From positions 186,001 through 250,000 of the forward strand of contig NZ_PQGA01000003.1 of assembly GCF_002917095.1 (NCBI RefSeq): DNA of 64,000 nucleotides. Direction: 5' to 3'. The stretch comes from Paraburkholderia eburnea. GTDB taxonomy: Bacteria > Pseudomonadota > Gammaproteobacteria > Burkholderiales > Burkholderiaceae. Shown piece by piece: positions 27,087 through 37,051 of the stretch (positions are counted from its first letter, which is position 1; each line of letters begins with the position of its first letter). The notes under the pieces are model-generated. The model made no database searches. It was not told where the DNA came from and saw only the letters and a program-made list of their open reading frames with translations. Position numbers and translations under genes: made by a program.

Positions 27087-27410
27087 GGAAGTTCCGCCGA
27101 GGTACGTTATTTAATACGTTATTGCTGGTTCGTTATCTGTTGTCGTCCGTTACCGCCGCGCTACCGCAGTTCGCGCGCAAGCCTTTTCCATGGCCGCGCA
27201 AAGCGCCCCCGCGCGGGGTGACGATACCTTGCCGGCGTGGCCAGCGTCGAGCCGACAAAAATCCTCATGACACGCCGTCGTGCCCCGCGCAACAGGGACT
27301 TGTCAGGATGGCTCGGTACAACCCTGTCTTGACGGGTCTTTTTGTCCATATTAAAAAACATATATCCCTAAAGCCCCTCGATCAGCCAAAACATATAATT
27401 CGGAGATTTC
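27087..27410. promoter_or_regulatory. divergent control region between purine importer and LysR gene
   Basis: This 324-bp space carries two repeat sets. CGTTAT occurs at 27105, 27117 and 27131, just upstream of the importer start. AAAACATATA occurs at 27355-27364 and 27388-27397, exactly 33 bp (three helical turns) apart, ending 13 bases before the LysR ATG. A TTGACG at 27329-27334 could be a -35 element for lysR. Such repeats fit binding of the divergent LysR protein to control both genes; this is inferred. Confidence 0.45.
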
Positions 27411-28343
27411 ATGAGCCAGCAACGCGAGGCGATCGACACGTACCTTTTGCGCGTCTTGCACACCCTCTTGATGGAGCGCAGCGTGACGCGCGCGGCCGTC
27501 AAGCTCAATCAGTCGCAACCCGCCATCAGCGCAGCGCTACGGCGTCTGCGCGACATTACCGGCGACCCGCTGCTCGTGCGCGGCAAGTCCGGCATGGTGC
27601 CCACCGAATACGGCCTGCGCCTGCTCGAACCCGTGCAGAACGCCCTGCGCGAGATCGAGCGCATCCGTTTCCAGCAGCACAATTTCGATCCGGCCACCTC
27701 GATCCGCTGTTACCGCATCGGCTGTCCGGACTATCTGAACGTGCTGTTCGTGCCCACCGTGGTCGAGCGTTTCCGCCAGGCCGCCCCCAATGCCACGCTC
27801 GAATTTCATTCGCTCGGACCCGCGTTCGACTACGAACTGGCGCTCGAAGAAGGCAAGCTCGACATCGTGATCGGCAACTGGCCCGAGCCGCCCGAGCAGC
27901 TTCACCTGTCGAATCTGTTCGTCGACCAGATCGTTTGCCTGATGAGCAACACGCACCCGTTCGCCAAGCGCGGCGGGCTGACGCTCGACCAGTACCTCAA
28001 CGCGCCGCATCTCGCGCCCACGCCCTATTCCGTGGGCCAGCGCGGCGCCATCGACGTGCATCTCGCGCGCGAGCGCCTCAAGCGCCACGTGGTCGTCACG
28101 CTGCCGTACTTCAATCTGGCGCCTTACGTGCTCATCAAGTCGGATCTGGTGTTCACCACCACGCGTCTCTTTGCCGATCATTACGCGCGCTTCCTGCCGC
28201 TCACGGTCGTGCCCGCGCCGCTCGACTTCCCGCCGATGCAGTACTACCAGTTGTGGCACGAACGCTGTCACTATTCGGATGAAGTCCGCTGGTTGCGCAG
28301 CCTCGTCGCCGAAGCGACGAAGACGCTGATCGACAAGCCTTAA
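27411..28343 (+). CDS. LysR-type regulator, probable control of purine uptake/breakdown (310 aa)
   Basis: The N-terminal winged helix-turn-helix is typical (SVTRAAVKLNQSQPAISAALRRLRDITGDPLLVR, residues about 24-57), followed by the two-lobed effector-binding domain (from about residue 95, CYRIGCPDYLNVLFVP). Length 310 is normal. It diverges from the purine importer and is followed by a terminator and the convergent oxoguanine deaminase gene. By position the effector is likely a purine or urate-pathway compound. Confidence 0.88.
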   Translation: MSQQREAIDTYLLRVLHTLLMERSVTRAAVKLNQSQPAISAALRRLRDITGDPLLVRGKSGMVPTEYGLRLLEPVQNALREIERIRFQQHNFDPATSIRCYRIGCPDYLNVLFVPTVVERFRQAAPNATLEFHSLGPAFDYELALEEGKLDIVIGNWPEPPEQLHLSNLFVDQIVCLMSNTHPFAKRGGLTLDQYLNAPHLAPTPYSVGQRGAIDVHLARERLKRHVVVTLPYFNLAPYVLIKSDLVFTTTRLFADHYARFLPLTVVPAPLDFPPMQYYQLWHERCHYSDEVRWLRSLVAEATKTLIDKP

Positions 28344-28386
28344 TAGACGCCGATGCCGTTTTGCCGAACGGCTTGAGCGTTACAGC

Positions 28387-28416
28387 ACGGGCGGCCCGCT
28401 TCTGCGCGCCGCCCGT
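28387..28416. terminator. terminator between convergent lysR and deaminase genes
   Basis: ACGGGCGGC pairs with GCCGCCCGT around a 12-base loop and is followed by TTCGTTT on the plus strand. It lies between the stop codons of the convergent genes. Confidence 0.7.
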
Positions 28417-28442
28417 TTCGTTTCCGCGCGGCTTAACGTCGC

Positions 28443-29822
28443 TTAACGCGCCGCCTGCACGAGTTGCCCCGCGAGCCGGTTATGGCGCTCGATCACCGGC
28501 CCAAGTTCGACCGTCTGCAGCACGCCCTCTTTCACCACCACGCGCCCATCGATCACCGACAGCGCAACCTGCGAGGGCGCGCAGAACGCCAGCGCCGCGA
28601 CCGGATCATGCAGCGCGCCCGCGAACAAAGGCTGGCGCAGATCGAAAGCCACGAAATCCGCCGCCATGCCGGGCGCGAGCGCGCCGATATCGTCGCGGCC
28701 CAGCACCTTCGCGCCGCCGAGCGTCGCGATCTCCAGCGCCTCGCGCGCCGTCATGGCGTCGGGGCCGAAGCCCACGCGCGCGAGCAGCATCGCCTGGCGC
28801 ATCTCGCCGATCATCTGCGCGCCGTCGTTCGAAGCCGAGCCGTCCACGCCCAGGCCCACGGGCACGCCCGCGAGGCGCATTTTCCTGATCGGCGCGATGC
28901 CGGACGCCAGGCGCATATTCGAGCACGGGCAATGCGCGACGCCCGTGCCGGTGCGTCCGAACAGACCAATGCCGTGCTCGTCGAGCTGCACGCAGTGGGC
29001 GTGCCAGACGTCGCGGCCGACCCAGCCCAGATCCTCGGCATATTCGGCCGGCGTCATGCCGAACTTTTCGCGGCTATAGGCGATGTCGTTGACGTTCTCC
29101 GCGAGGTGCGTGTGCATCGACACGCCGTAATGGCGCGCCATCGTCGCCGATTCGCGCATCAGATCGCGGCTCACCGAGAACGGCGAGCACGGCGCGACCA
29201 CCACGCGCAGCATCGCGTAACGCCCCTCGTCGTGATACGTCTCGATGAGGCGCTGGGTGTCGGCGAGGATCGCGTCCTCATTCTCGACCACTGAATCCGG
29301 CGGCAGGCCGCCGTCCTTCTGCCCCACGCTCATGCTGCCGCGCGCCGCATGAAAACGCATGCCGATCTGCTGCGCGGCGCGGATGCTGTCGTCCAGACGG
29401 CTGCCGTTCGGGTAGATGTAGAGGTGATCGCTCGACGTCGTGCAGCCCGAGAGCAGCAGTTCCGCCATCGCCGTGAGCGTCGATACCTCGATCATTTCCG
29501 GCGTCAGGTTGGCCCAGACCTTGTAGAGATTCGTGAGCCAGCCGAACAACTCGGCATCCTGCGCGGCGGGCACGGCGCGCGTGAGGCTCTGATACATGTG
29601 ATGGTGCGTATTGACGAGGCCCGGCGTGACGATATGGCCGGTGGCGTCGATCACCTCGTCGGCGGTCTGCGGCAGTTCCGCCGTCGGGCCGACCGCGACG
29701 ATGCGGTTGTCCTCGACATAAAGACCGCCGCCGCGGATCTCGCGCCGCGCGCCGTCCATCGTCACCAGCATGTCGGCGTTCTTGACCAGCAAGGTTTTTT
29801 TCGTGCGGGGGGTGCGTTCCAT
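28443..29822 (-). CDS. 8-oxoguanine deaminase, amidohydrolase superfamily (459 aa)
   Basis: A zinc amidohydrolase that turns 8-oxoguanine into urate, feeding the urate genes next door. Metal-binding residues are visible: NTHHHMYQ (about residue 68), HTHLAEN (about 238), HCVQL (about 275) and the Asp of GLGVDGSASND (about 325). The combination MYQSLTRAVPAAQDAELFGWL and the SASND motif matches 8-oxoguanine/hydroxydechloroatrazine-type deaminases rather than the GuaD guanine deaminases. Substrate is therefore likely but not certain. Start ATG 29822. It lies opposite uraH across a 570-bp divergent region. Confidence 0.82.
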   Translation of the reverse strand: MERTPRTKKTLLVKNADMLVTMDGARREIRGGGLYVEDNRIVAVGPTAELPQTADEVIDATGHIVTPGLVNTHHHMYQSLTRAVPAAQDAELFGWLTNLYKVWANLTPEMIEVSTLTAMAELLLSGCTTSSDHLYIYPNGSRLDDSIRAAQQIGMRFHAARGSMSVGQKDGGLPPDSVVENEDAILADTQRLIETYHDEGRYAMLRVVVAPCSPFSVSRDLMRESATMARHYGVSMHTHLAENVNDIAYSREKFGMTPAEYAEDLGWVGRDVWHAHCVQLDEHGIGLFGRTGTGVAHCPCSNMRLASGIAPIRKMRLAGVPVGLGVDGSASNDGAQMIGEMRQAMLLARVGFGPDAMTAREALEIATLGGAKVLGRDDIGALAPGMAADFVAFDLRQPLFAGALHDPVAALAFCAPSQVALSVIDGRVVVKEGVLQTVELGPVIERHNRLAGQLVQAAR

Positions 29823-30392
29823 CGTGTCTGTTCGCTCCGTTGTCCATGAATCGACTGTGAATGTGAAGCAAACGCCCTTGCCGCACCGCCGGTCAACCGG
29901 AACAACCGGTGCCGACGCATCCTGACGAGGACGCCGCTGGCCCGGTTACCCGGCGCCCAGCGCCGTCTTCGGGTTGCGCGCTCCGGTATGTGTCCGGTGT
30001 GTGCCGTTGCGCGCATGACCGCTACCTTCGGCAACCAAAATTCCGCTGGCAATTCGCCTGGGCGAGATACCGGAATTCAGTCCCTTCATATAAAGGTCGA
30101 TTTTTGGCGCGGATACGATGTGCACATGGGTGAAAACCCGAGGTTTCGATCGCCGCGAGAGCCGCTTGCAGCAAGGCCAGGCGGCCAGGCTCATGCGGCG
30201 GGGATTATCTTTCCTATCGCTCGCGCGATTGCGGCCCGAACGTTCTTAAAATGCGTTCACGGCGCTCGCTTCGATCCGCCGACGGGTATGTAGCCACTGA
30301 CGTGGAGCCTCGATCCGCCGCTTGAGCATCATGGGATCGAGACGCCGCCGAAACCTCGCAACGACACCAGGAAAAGACAAGGAAAACTGCGA
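29823..30392. promoter_or_regulatory. divergent region between oxoguanine deaminase and uraH
   Basis: No gene is seen in 570 bases; short frames have chance-like products. Promoters for both divergent genes must lie here. A TATAAA at 30090-30095 is a possible -10 element. Repeated CCGG-containing words (AACCGG, ACAACCGG near 29896-29910) are present but no operator could be assigned. Confidence 0.4.
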
Positions 30393-30746
30393 ATGGGCAA
30401 GCTGACTACCCACGTGCTCGACACCGCGAACGGCCGTCCCGGCGCGGGCATCAAGGTCGAACTCCACGCGCTCGACGGCGACGCCCGCCGCGCGCTGAAG
30501 ACCGTCACGACCAACCACGACGGCCGCTGCGACGAACCGCTGCTCGAAGGCGCGGCGCTCACCCCGGGCGAATACGAACTCGTGTTCCATGCCGGCGACT
30601 ACTTCGCGTCGATCGGCACGAAAGTGCCGGAGCCGCGCTTCGTCGATCGCGTCGTGCTGCGCTTTGGCGTGGCCGATGCCGGCGCGCACTATCACGTGCC
30701 GCTGCTCGTCTCGCCGTGGTCGTACAGCACCTATCGCGGCAGTTGA
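30393..30746 (+). CDS. uraH: 5-hydroxyisourate hydrolase (117 aa)
   Basis: A transthyretin-like enzyme that hydrolyses 5-hydroxyisourate to OHCU, the second step after urate oxidation. It has the opening LTTHVLDTANGRPGAGIKVEL with the active-site His, the segment VTTNHDGRCDEPLL, and the C-terminal signature YSTYRGS that separates it from vertebrate transthyretin. Length is typical. It precedes puuD on the same strand by 161 bases. Confidence 0.95.
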   Translation: MGKLTTHVLDTANGRPGAGIKVELHALDGDARRALKTVTTNHDGRCDEPLLEGAALTPGEYELVFHAGDYFASIGTKVPEPRFVDRVVLRFGVADAGAHYHVPLLVSPWSYSTYRGS

Positions 30747-30907
30747 GCTTGCTGGGCTGCCGTCCACAGCACACCAACAACACAACAAAGAGAAAGGCGG
30801 CGCGCCGACGCGTCCGCGCTTTGCGGCGCTGCACTTATGCCGCCCCCGCAGTCCCGCGCGAGACGCCTTGACGTCCGCGCGCAACGAATCAGGAGTGGAG
30901 GAGTTTC

Positions 30908-32101
30908 ATGGAAGGCTTTATTACCGACTGGCTGAACCTCGCGTTGCGCTGGTTCCACGTCATCGCGGCGATCGCCTGGATCGGCGAATCGTTCTACTTT
31001 GTCGCGCTCGACAACAGCCTCAAACCGCCCACGGATGCGAACCAGCGCCGTCGCGGCGTGTTCGGCGAACTGTGGCACGTCCACGGCGGCGGCTTCTACA
31101 ACATGCAGAAGTACACCGTCGCGCCGCCCGAAATGCCCGACGATCTGCACTGGTCGAAGTGGCCGTCCTATACGACGTGGCTCTCGGGCGCATCGCTCTT
31201 CACGGTGCTTTACCTGTTCGCGCCGAATACGTATCTCATCGACAAGAACGTGCTCGACATGGGCCCGGTCGTGGCGGTGGCCTCGGCGCTCGGCTTCCTG
31301 GCTGCGGGCTGGATCGTGTATGACTCGCTGTGCCGCCTGCTGGGCACGAAGGACAAGCTGCTCGGCGTATGCGTGGGCGTCTATGTCGTGGTTGCCGCGT
31401 ACCTCGCCTGCCACATCTTCTCGGGCCGCGCCGCGTATCTGATCATGGGCGCGATGCTCGCGACGATCATGTCGGCGAACGTGTTCTTCGTCATCATCCC
31501 TGGCCAGCGCAAGATGGTCAACGCGATGCTCAAGGGCGAAACGCCGAACCCGATCTACGGTAAGCGCGGCAAGCAGCGTTCGGTGCACAACACCTACTTC
31601 ACGCTGCCGGTGGTGTTCGCGATGCTGTCGAACCACTACGCGATGACCTACGCGCACGAATACAACTGGGCCGTGCTCGTGGTCATCATGCTGGCCGGCG
31701 CGCTGATTCGCCAGTTCTTCGTGATGCGCCATCGCGGCCAGCAACTCTGGTATCTGCCGATCGGTGGCGTGGCGCTGATGTTCGTCGCGCTGGTCTGGAC
31801 GCTGCCGCGCCCGGTCGTGCCGCAGGCCGAAGCCGCAAACGCGCCGACGATCAAGATCGGTGACATCCAGCCGATCCTGCAACAGCGTTGCGCGGGCTGC
31901 CACTCGGCGCACCCGACGATGATGGGCGCAGCGCCCGCCGGCGTGATGTTCGATACGCCCGATGAAATCTCGCAGAACGCGCAGCGGCTGTATCAGCAGG
32001 CCGTCACGCTCAAGGCGATGCCGCTGGGCAACGTCACGCACATGACCGACGACGAGCGCATGAAGATTGCCGCGTGGTTCCAGGGCGGCGCGAAGCAGTA
32101 A
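30908..32101 (+). CDS. puuD: membrane urate hydroxylase PuuD with cytochrome c domain (397 aa)
   Basis: PuuD oxidises urate to 5-hydroxyisourate and passes electrons to a fused cytochrome c. About eight hydrophobic helices span residues 10-305, beginning ALRWFHVIAAIAWIGESFYFVALD. The C-terminal domain has the haem motif CAGCH near residue 328 and a likely axial Met in KAMPLGNVTHMTDDER. ATG 30908 has GGAGGAG upstream. It supplies the oxidation step, as no cofactor-free uricase or HpxO flavoprotein is present in the window. A strong terminator follows. Confidence 0.92.
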   Translation: MEGFITDWLNLALRWFHVIAAIAWIGESFYFVALDNSLKPPTDANQRRRGVFGELWHVHGGGFYNMQKYTVAPPEMPDDLHWSKWPSYTTWLSGASLFTVLYLFAPNTYLIDKNVLDMGPVVAVASALGFLAAGWIVYDSLCRLLGTKDKLLGVCVGVYVVVAAYLACHIFSGRAAYLIMGAMLATIMSANVFFVIIPGQRKMVNAMLKGETPNPIYGKRGKQRSVHNTYFTLPVVFAMLSNHYAMTYAHEYNWAVLVVIMLAGALIRQFFVMRHRGQQLWYLPIGGVALMFVALVWTLPRPVVPQAEAANAPTIKIGDIQPILQQRCAGCHSAHPTMMGAAPAGVMFDTPDEISQNAQRLYQQAVTLKAMPLGNVTHMTDDERMKIAAWFQGGAKQ

Positions 32102-32127
32102 TCTTCCTGGGCCAGTTTGGCCGCATT

Positions 32128-32161
32128 AAAAGCCCGAAGCACTTTTGTGTTTCGGGCTTTT
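32128..32161 (+). terminator. terminator after puuD
   Basis: AAAAGCCCGAA pairs with TTCGGGCTTTT around a 12-base loop, followed by TTGTTTTTTG. Confidence 0.9.
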
Positions 32162-32618
32162 TGTTTTTTGATCCGTGCTTGAGAAAATTCTCAATTTATT
32201 AGTCTGAAAGTGCAAATAATTAAGAATTCGAAGCGCCGAGATTAAAATCACGAATCCAATCCTACGCCTCGCGACGCACTTTCATTCTGGTGCAGGGCGC
32301 ACACCGCGTCGGCATCCGATCTATGTCGGTCCCGCTCCCGCTTCCCGACTACTGCTCCTGGACTAATCAGTTCAACTTCAATCGATTTTAAGAATTCTCT
32401 TATACCCCATTATTTGAGCAATTAATAAAGTTCGAGGGATTTTCTATCGCGGTGATTTCACATAGATTGAAAACAATACCAGTGAATGCCCGCGAGATTG
32501 AAAATCGACTCAACATCTTGAGTGACGGTTAGTCACGTCATTCGAGTCTGGCTGCGGCGCATCTGAGACTATGTCGCCCCCATGCGTTCGTAGCCACTCA
32601 ATTAAATCAGGATAACGA
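32162..32618. other. AT-rich leader of the autotransporter gene
   Basis: About 450 bases hold no gene and are visibly richer in A and T than the flanks, notably 32175-32270 and 32380-32520. The autotransporter promoter must lie here; several TTxAxx/TAxAAT-like words exist and none stands out. The composition break at the puuD terminator suggests that the leader and adhesin entered as a unit. Confidence 0.5.
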
Positions 32619-35309
32619 ATGAATAAGACCTATCGATCAGTTTGGAACGAAACGACGGGGACATGGGTAGCAGTATCGGAACAATCCGTAGCACGTGGCA
32701 AGCAAAAGAATTCACGATTGAGATCCTTCAGGATACTTGCAACGATAGGGGTTGGCACCGTTGGAGGCATGGTATCCAGCAGCGTCTTCGCGAGCCAGTT
32801 ATGCACCACCGACATCAACGGCGGAAACCAGGAAGCGGTGAGCGCCGCGTCGAAATCGCTTATCCAGGGCTGTCAAGGGCTACCGGTCACGGGTCATGAC
32901 ATCGGCATGCTCGAAGCGCAGTCCAGCATGGTCTATGTCGACGGGACGACGGGTACGGTCAATTTCCGCGCGACGGCGTCCGGCCCGACCTTAACGATTA
33001 ACGCTGCCGGCAACCTCAAAAATCTCACGGCTGGCGTGGTCAATGGAAGTAGCAAGGACGCAATTAACGGTTCGCAGCTCTTCGGGCTGGCTTCGAGCGT
33101 CGCGACAGATTTGGGCGGCGGTGTTTCAGCGAATGCCGACGGCAGCGTGACCGCTCCGAAATATGTCGTTGCCGGGGGCACCTACAGCAACGTCGGCTCG
33201 GCGCTTGCCGCGCTCAGTGCGGGCGGCAAGCAGGACGCCGTGCTCTACGACTCGTCCGCGCATAGCTCCGTAAGTCTTGGTGGCGCGAGCGCAACGGCGC
33301 CGGTGGCCCTGCTCAATGTCGCGAACGGCGCAGTCAATGCGTCGAGCACGGACGCGGTCAATGGCGCGCAGTTGTATGGGGTATCCAGTTCCATCACTAG
33401 CATCAATAGCGACGTTACACGGATACACAACACCCTGACCACGGCAGGCTGGGGAGCGCAAAGCGCCTCGTCAAATCCCGCGGCCTACACGTTTGGCGGC
33501 TTCATCATGGACGCGGACGGCAATGTGAGCAATCCTGCTGTTCTCTACACCCCGAACACGACTGGAACGGCGAACGCGCAAATCGTGCTCGACCCAGGCA
33601 AAGGCAATAGCCTTTATTTCGTGAACGGCGACCGTTCCCAGGGTTATTTGCCGAAGGGCACCGTTATCAGCAACGTGGCCGACGGCATTCAAGATACCGA
33701 CGCCGCCAATGTCGGTCAGGTCTACGAAATTGTCAGTTCGTCGAGCGGAGGCAGTAAGGACAGACTGTTGCTGTCGGCATCGACTGCAAACAACGCGAAC
33801 GGCGGCTCAGGTGTGAATTCGACCGGGCTCAACCAGTCATATACGACCGCGGCGTACTACGCCCAGGTTGCGGGCCTGGCGGATAACAGCGGTTCGCAAG
33901 GCCCGTCTGACGCGGCACGTGCTTCGGGAGCCGGCGCCATCGCTATCGGCTCGAACGCCTACACACATGCCGCAAATGGCGTCGCGCTTGGCGTGCAAGC
34001 CTATGCCAGTGCGAAGGATGGAGTCGCAATCGGTGCGGGTTCCGTGGCGAACGAGTCGAATACGGTCTCGGTGGGCAATGACGGCAAAAGCTCGTATGTT
34101 GCGTATGACGCCAATGGTGTGCCCTTCACGATTCAAAACGAAGCCAACACGCGTCGGATCGTGAACCTGGCGGCGGGCCAGGACGATACGGATGCGGTCA
34201 ACGTCTCGCAGCTCAGATCCGTGGCAAGCGCGTTGGGCGGCGGCGCCGGCATCAATGCCGCCGGCGGCTTCATCGCACCGTCCTATACGGTGGGTGGCGC
34301 GACGGTCAATAACATCGGCGACGCGATCACCAATCTCGACAACCGCGTGCTGAAAAATACAACGGACATCTCGACGCTCGCAGCATCGATGAATCCGGCA
34401 GCGGCGACGTCAGCAACGTCGTCTGGCACCGAGCGCGGCGCCGTGGCGATCGGCTCGCTCGCGCCCGCGAATCCCATCAGCGTGGGCGTGGGCGGCGTAG
34501 GCGACACCAGCACGACGGACTCCAACGCCGTGCATTACGATTCGGCAGACCACTCCACGGTGACGCTCGGCGGCACGAGCGGCGGCAACGTCAGCCTGAG
34601 CGGCCTTCAGAACGGCACACTGTCCGCGCAAAGCACCGATGCCGTCACCGGCCAACAGCTCTATGCCACGAACGAGCAGGTCGCCAACATCAATCAGGCT
34701 GTACAGAATCTCAGCACGGCGGGTTCGACGGCCATTTCGGTCAACTCGACCAGTAATGCTGCGAGCGCATCGGGCACGCAATCGGTTGCCGTAGGCGGTG
34801 GCGCGGTGGCAACGGGCAGCAACGCGACCGCAATCGGCGATACGGCCAATGCCTCGGCAACGAATTCCGTGGCGCTCGGTGCAAACTCGGTTGCCAACCG
34901 CGACAACTCCGTGTCGGTCGGGGCGGCCGGATCGGAGCGTCAGATCGTCAACGTCGCTGCCGGCACGCAGGGCACCGACGCCGTCAACCTGAACCAGTTG
35001 AACACGGCGATCGCCCAGCAATCGAGCGCGATCGGACAGCAGATCTCCAATCTGCAAGGCTCGATCAACACCGTGTCGAAGAACGCCTATGCGGGTGTCG
35101 CGGCGGCCATGGCCATGCCCAACCTCACGCCCTCGGGTCCGGGACGCACCGTCGTCGCGGCAGGCGGCGGCTACTACATGGGCGGCAGCGCGGCGGCGGT
35201 CGGCGTGACATATCGTTCGGCAAACATGCACTGGCTCATGAGCGGCGCTGTATCCGTCACGAGCACGGGCAATCCGGGAGTGCGCGCCCAGGTCGGCTAC
35301 GAATTCTGA
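32619..35309 (+). CDS. YadA-type trimeric autotransporter adhesin (896 aa)
   Basis: A surface fibre made of three chains, used for binding cells or surfaces. Residues 1-24 are an extended signal region (MNKTYRSVWNETTGTWVAVSE), followed by a signal helix ending near VFA-SQL at about 58. Stalk/neck repeats of the type STDAVNGAQLYG recur near residues 150, 245, 525, 670 and 795. Left-handed head repeats (AIAIGSNAYTHAANGVALG and relatives) cover about 431-488 and 726-775. The C-terminal 80 residues are the YadA anchor (NAYAGVAAAMAMPNL to VRAQVGYEF). It splits the urate-pathway genes into two blocks and is bounded by terminators. Confidence 0.93.
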   Translation: MNKTYRSVWNETTGTWVAVSEQSVARGKQKNSRLRSFRILATIGVGTVGGMVSSSVFASQLCTTDINGGNQEAVSAASKSLIQGCQGLPVTGHDIGMLEAQSSMVYVDGTTGTVNFRATASGPTLTINAAGNLKNLTAGVVNGSSKDAINGSQLFGLASSVATDLGGGVSANADGSVTAPKYVVAGGTYSNVGSALAALSAGGKQDAVLYDSSAHSSVSLGGASATAPVALLNVANGAVNASSTDAVNGAQLYGVSSSITSINSDVTRIHNTLTTAGWGAQSASSNPAAYTFGGFIMDADGNVSNPAVLYTPNTTGTANAQIVLDPGKGNSLYFVNGDRSQGYLPKGTVISNVADGIQDTDAANVGQVYEIVSSSSGGSKDRLLLSASTANNANGGSGVNSTGLNQSYTTAAYYAQVAGLADNSGSQGPSDAARASGAGAIAIGSNAYTHAANGVALGVQAYASAKDGVAIGAGSVANESNTVSVGNDGKSSYVAYDANGVPFTIQNEANTRRIVNLAAGQDDTDAVNVSQLRSVASALGGGAGINAAGGFIAPSYTVGGATVNNIGDAITNLDNRVLKNTTDISTLAASMNPAAATSATSSGTERGAVAIGSLAPANPISVGVGGVGDTSTTDSNAVHYDSADHSTVTLGGTSGGNVSLSGLQNGTLSAQSTDAVTGQQLYATNEQVANINQAVQNLSTAGSTAISVNSTSNAASASGTQSVAVGGGAVATGSNATAIGDTANASATNSVALGANSVANRDNSVSVGAAGSERQIVNVAAGTQGTDAVNLNQLNTAIAQQSSAIGQQISNLQGSINTVSKNAYAGVAAAMAMPNLTPSGPGRTVVAAGGGYYMGGSAAAVGVTYRSANMHWLMSGAVSVTSTGNPGVRAQVGYEF

Positions 35310-35348
35310 TCGCACCTCCTCGCGCATGACTCGCGCACGCTCAATGCA

Positions 35349-35376
35349 AAAAGCCACGGCCCAGGCCGTGGCTTTT
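35349..35376. terminator. bidirectional terminator between adhesin and allA
   Basis: AAAAGCCACGG and CCGTGGCTTTT form an 11-bp stem around CCCAGG, with A- and T-rich flanks on both sides, between convergent genes. Confidence 0.85.
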
Positions 35377-35414
35377 ACGCTTGATTCCTCGCGTGAGGCG
35401 AAGCGCTTCTAACT

Positions 35415-35939
35415 TCAGCGCTGCGCTTCGTGCATCGCATCTTCGGTCAGCCAGAGCGATTCCGGCAGATCCTGCTCGTTGAGGTTCAGCCCCTCGCCGC
35501 CCCGATCGACAACGATAAAGTCGCTCACGTCACCCAGCGCGATCAGCGGATGGTGCCAGACGCCCTTCGCATAGTTCACGCCCTGCCAGCCGCTCGACAC
35601 GAACGCGCGGATCTTCGTCACGTCCAGATCGCCCGCCGGCGCGACAACGACGAGATACGGCTTGTCGTTGAGCGGCACGAACGCCTGGCTGCCAAGCGGA
35701 TGACGCTCGAGCATCTTCACCTCGAAGGGCAGCACGCGCGGCTGGCCGCGAAAGAGATTGACGAGCGTGCGCCCGCCCTCTTCCGTGACATCCACGTTCG
35801 CCAGATCGTGATAGCGGATCGTCGTGCCCAGATTGATCGGAATCTGTTTCGCGCCCTCAAGCTCGATCACGTCGCCGAACGGCGCGAACGCTTCGCGCGT
35901 GAGCGGCTCGATGGTCAGCGTTGTATTCACTTCGCTCAT
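35415..35939 (-). CDS. allA: ureidoglycolate lyase AllA (174 aa)
   Basis: AllA splits ureidoglycolate into glyoxylate and urea, the last step of allantoin breakdown. Family features include [17 protein letters not shown] at the start, [14 protein letters not shown] in the middle and [10 protein letters not shown] near residue 125, which supplies metal-site histidines. It lies 18 bases after allantoicase, making its substrate supplier the gene immediately upstream. Normal length. Confidence 0.93.
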   Translation of the reverse strand: MSEVNTTLTIEPLTREAFAPFGDVIELEGAKQIPINLGTTIRYHDLANVDVTEEGGRTLVNLFRGQPRVLPFEVKMLERHPLGSQAFVPLNDKPYLVVVAPAGDLDVTKIRAFVSSGWQGVNYAKGVWHHPLIALGDVSDFIVVDRGGEGLNLNEQDLPESLWLTEDAMHEAQR

Positions 35940-35957
35940 GATGGCCTCGTCGCCGGA

Positions 35958-36968
35958 TCAGGCGAGCGTACCCCACAGACGCACGCGCGACACGCCGCCG
36001 TCCGGGAAGATGTTGAAGCGCACGTGCGTGACCGGGCCAAGCGCCGCGATTTCGCTCTCGAAGTAGTGCTGCTTGTCCATCTGCAGCTTCTGTTCGTCAA
36101 GCAGCACGGGCCAGAACATCGCCTGCGTCACGAGCGAGCTGTCCGTGCCGCCCACCACGCGCGCGGCCTGGAACGAGCAGCGATCCGGATAGTTGCCCTT
36201 GAAGTGGGCCGTATCGACTTCGATCTTCTTGATGATGCCCGGCTGTGCGAGCGCGATGATCGCCCAGTCGTTGCCAGGTTCGCGGCGGCGGCGCGTTTCC
36301 CAGCCGTCGCCCATGTTCACGCCACGGCCCGGCATGAGCAGCGTCGACGCCACACCAAAGTGCTGGTTGTTCGCGCCGACCAGATACGCGCCGTTTTCCA
36401 TCGAGGCCAGATCGAACAGTTCCGTGCGGCTCGCGCCCTGCCAGTCGACCTGCGGCTGGCCGTACACGCGCAGACGCGCAATGCCGCCATCCGGATAGAT
36501 GTTCACGCGCAGATGCGTGAACGGCTTCTCGCTCGACACTTCGACGTAGTGGTGGCTGTTGCCGTTGAGCGAGGTCGAGGGAACGATCTCGGTCCATTGC
36601 GTCGATGCGCCAGGCGCGCCTTCGGCCACATAGGCGCCTTCAACCGAAGCTGCAGGCGGGAAGTTGCCCGTGAAATGGCTCGTGTCGAGATCGAGGCCCT
36701 TGATGACGCCAGGGCGCGCGAGCTTGACGATGCACCAGTCGTAGCCGTTGCTACGCTTACGGCGCGTTTCCCAGCCGTCCATCCACTTGCCGTGGTCGTC
36801 GTACTTGCCCGGGATAAAGACGGCCGGCTCCGGATTGAGCATGCGCTCCTTCGGCGCGAAGAAGTCGTCGCTCGCCTCGAGCGCCTGCGCCCCTAGCCGC
36901 GGATCCGCGAGATTGACGAAGCGGCGCGTAAAGTCAGGTGCGTTGGGGTCGAGAGTCGGGAGTGCCAT
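35958..36968 (-). CDS. alc: allantoicase (336 aa)
   Basis: Hydrolyses allantoate to ureidoglycolate and urea. The protein is an internal duplication, as expected: [27 protein letters not shown] with [13 protein letters not shown] in the first half, and [27 protein letters not shown] with [13 protein letters not shown] in the second. Length is normal. It is co-directional with puuE and uraD upstream and allA downstream. Confidence 0.95.
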   Translation of the reverse strand: MALPTLDPNAPDFTRRFVNLADPRLGAQALEASDDFFAPKERMLNPEPAVFIPGKYDDHGKWMDGWETRRKRSNGYDWCIVKLARPGVIKGLDLDTSHFTGNFPPAASVEGAYVAEGAPGASTQWTEIVPSTSLNGNSHHYVEVSSEKPFTHLRVNIYPDGGIARLRVYGQPQVDWQGASRTELFDLASMENGAYLVGANNQHFGVASTLLMPGRGVNMGDGWETRRRREPGNDWAIIALAQPGIIKKIEVDTAHFKGNYPDRCSFQAARVVGGTDSSLVTQAMFWPVLLDEQKLQMDKQHYFESEIAALGPVTHVRFNIFPDGGVSRVRLWGTLA

Positions 36969-37051
36969 CTTTGTCTTCCTTCGTATCTTTTCTGTGGTTC
37001 AAAACGGCGCTGCGCCCCGCAGGTTGCTACTTGCCGGGGCGCATCGCCACG

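Noticed and set aside
25443-27221. 592-codon plus-strand frame opposite the importer ATPase
   Set aside because: Arg/His/Ala-rich shadow frame without any domain; the minus strand carries a full double ATPase.
27394-27399. TATAAT as the -10 element of the LysR gene
   Set aside because: It lies only 11 bases before the ATG, leaving almost no leader and no room for the usual ribosome site, and no -35 is at proper spacing.
30731-32041. 436-codon minus-strand frame opposite puuD
   Set aside because: Arg/His-rich shadow; puuD has helices and a haem motif on the plus strand.
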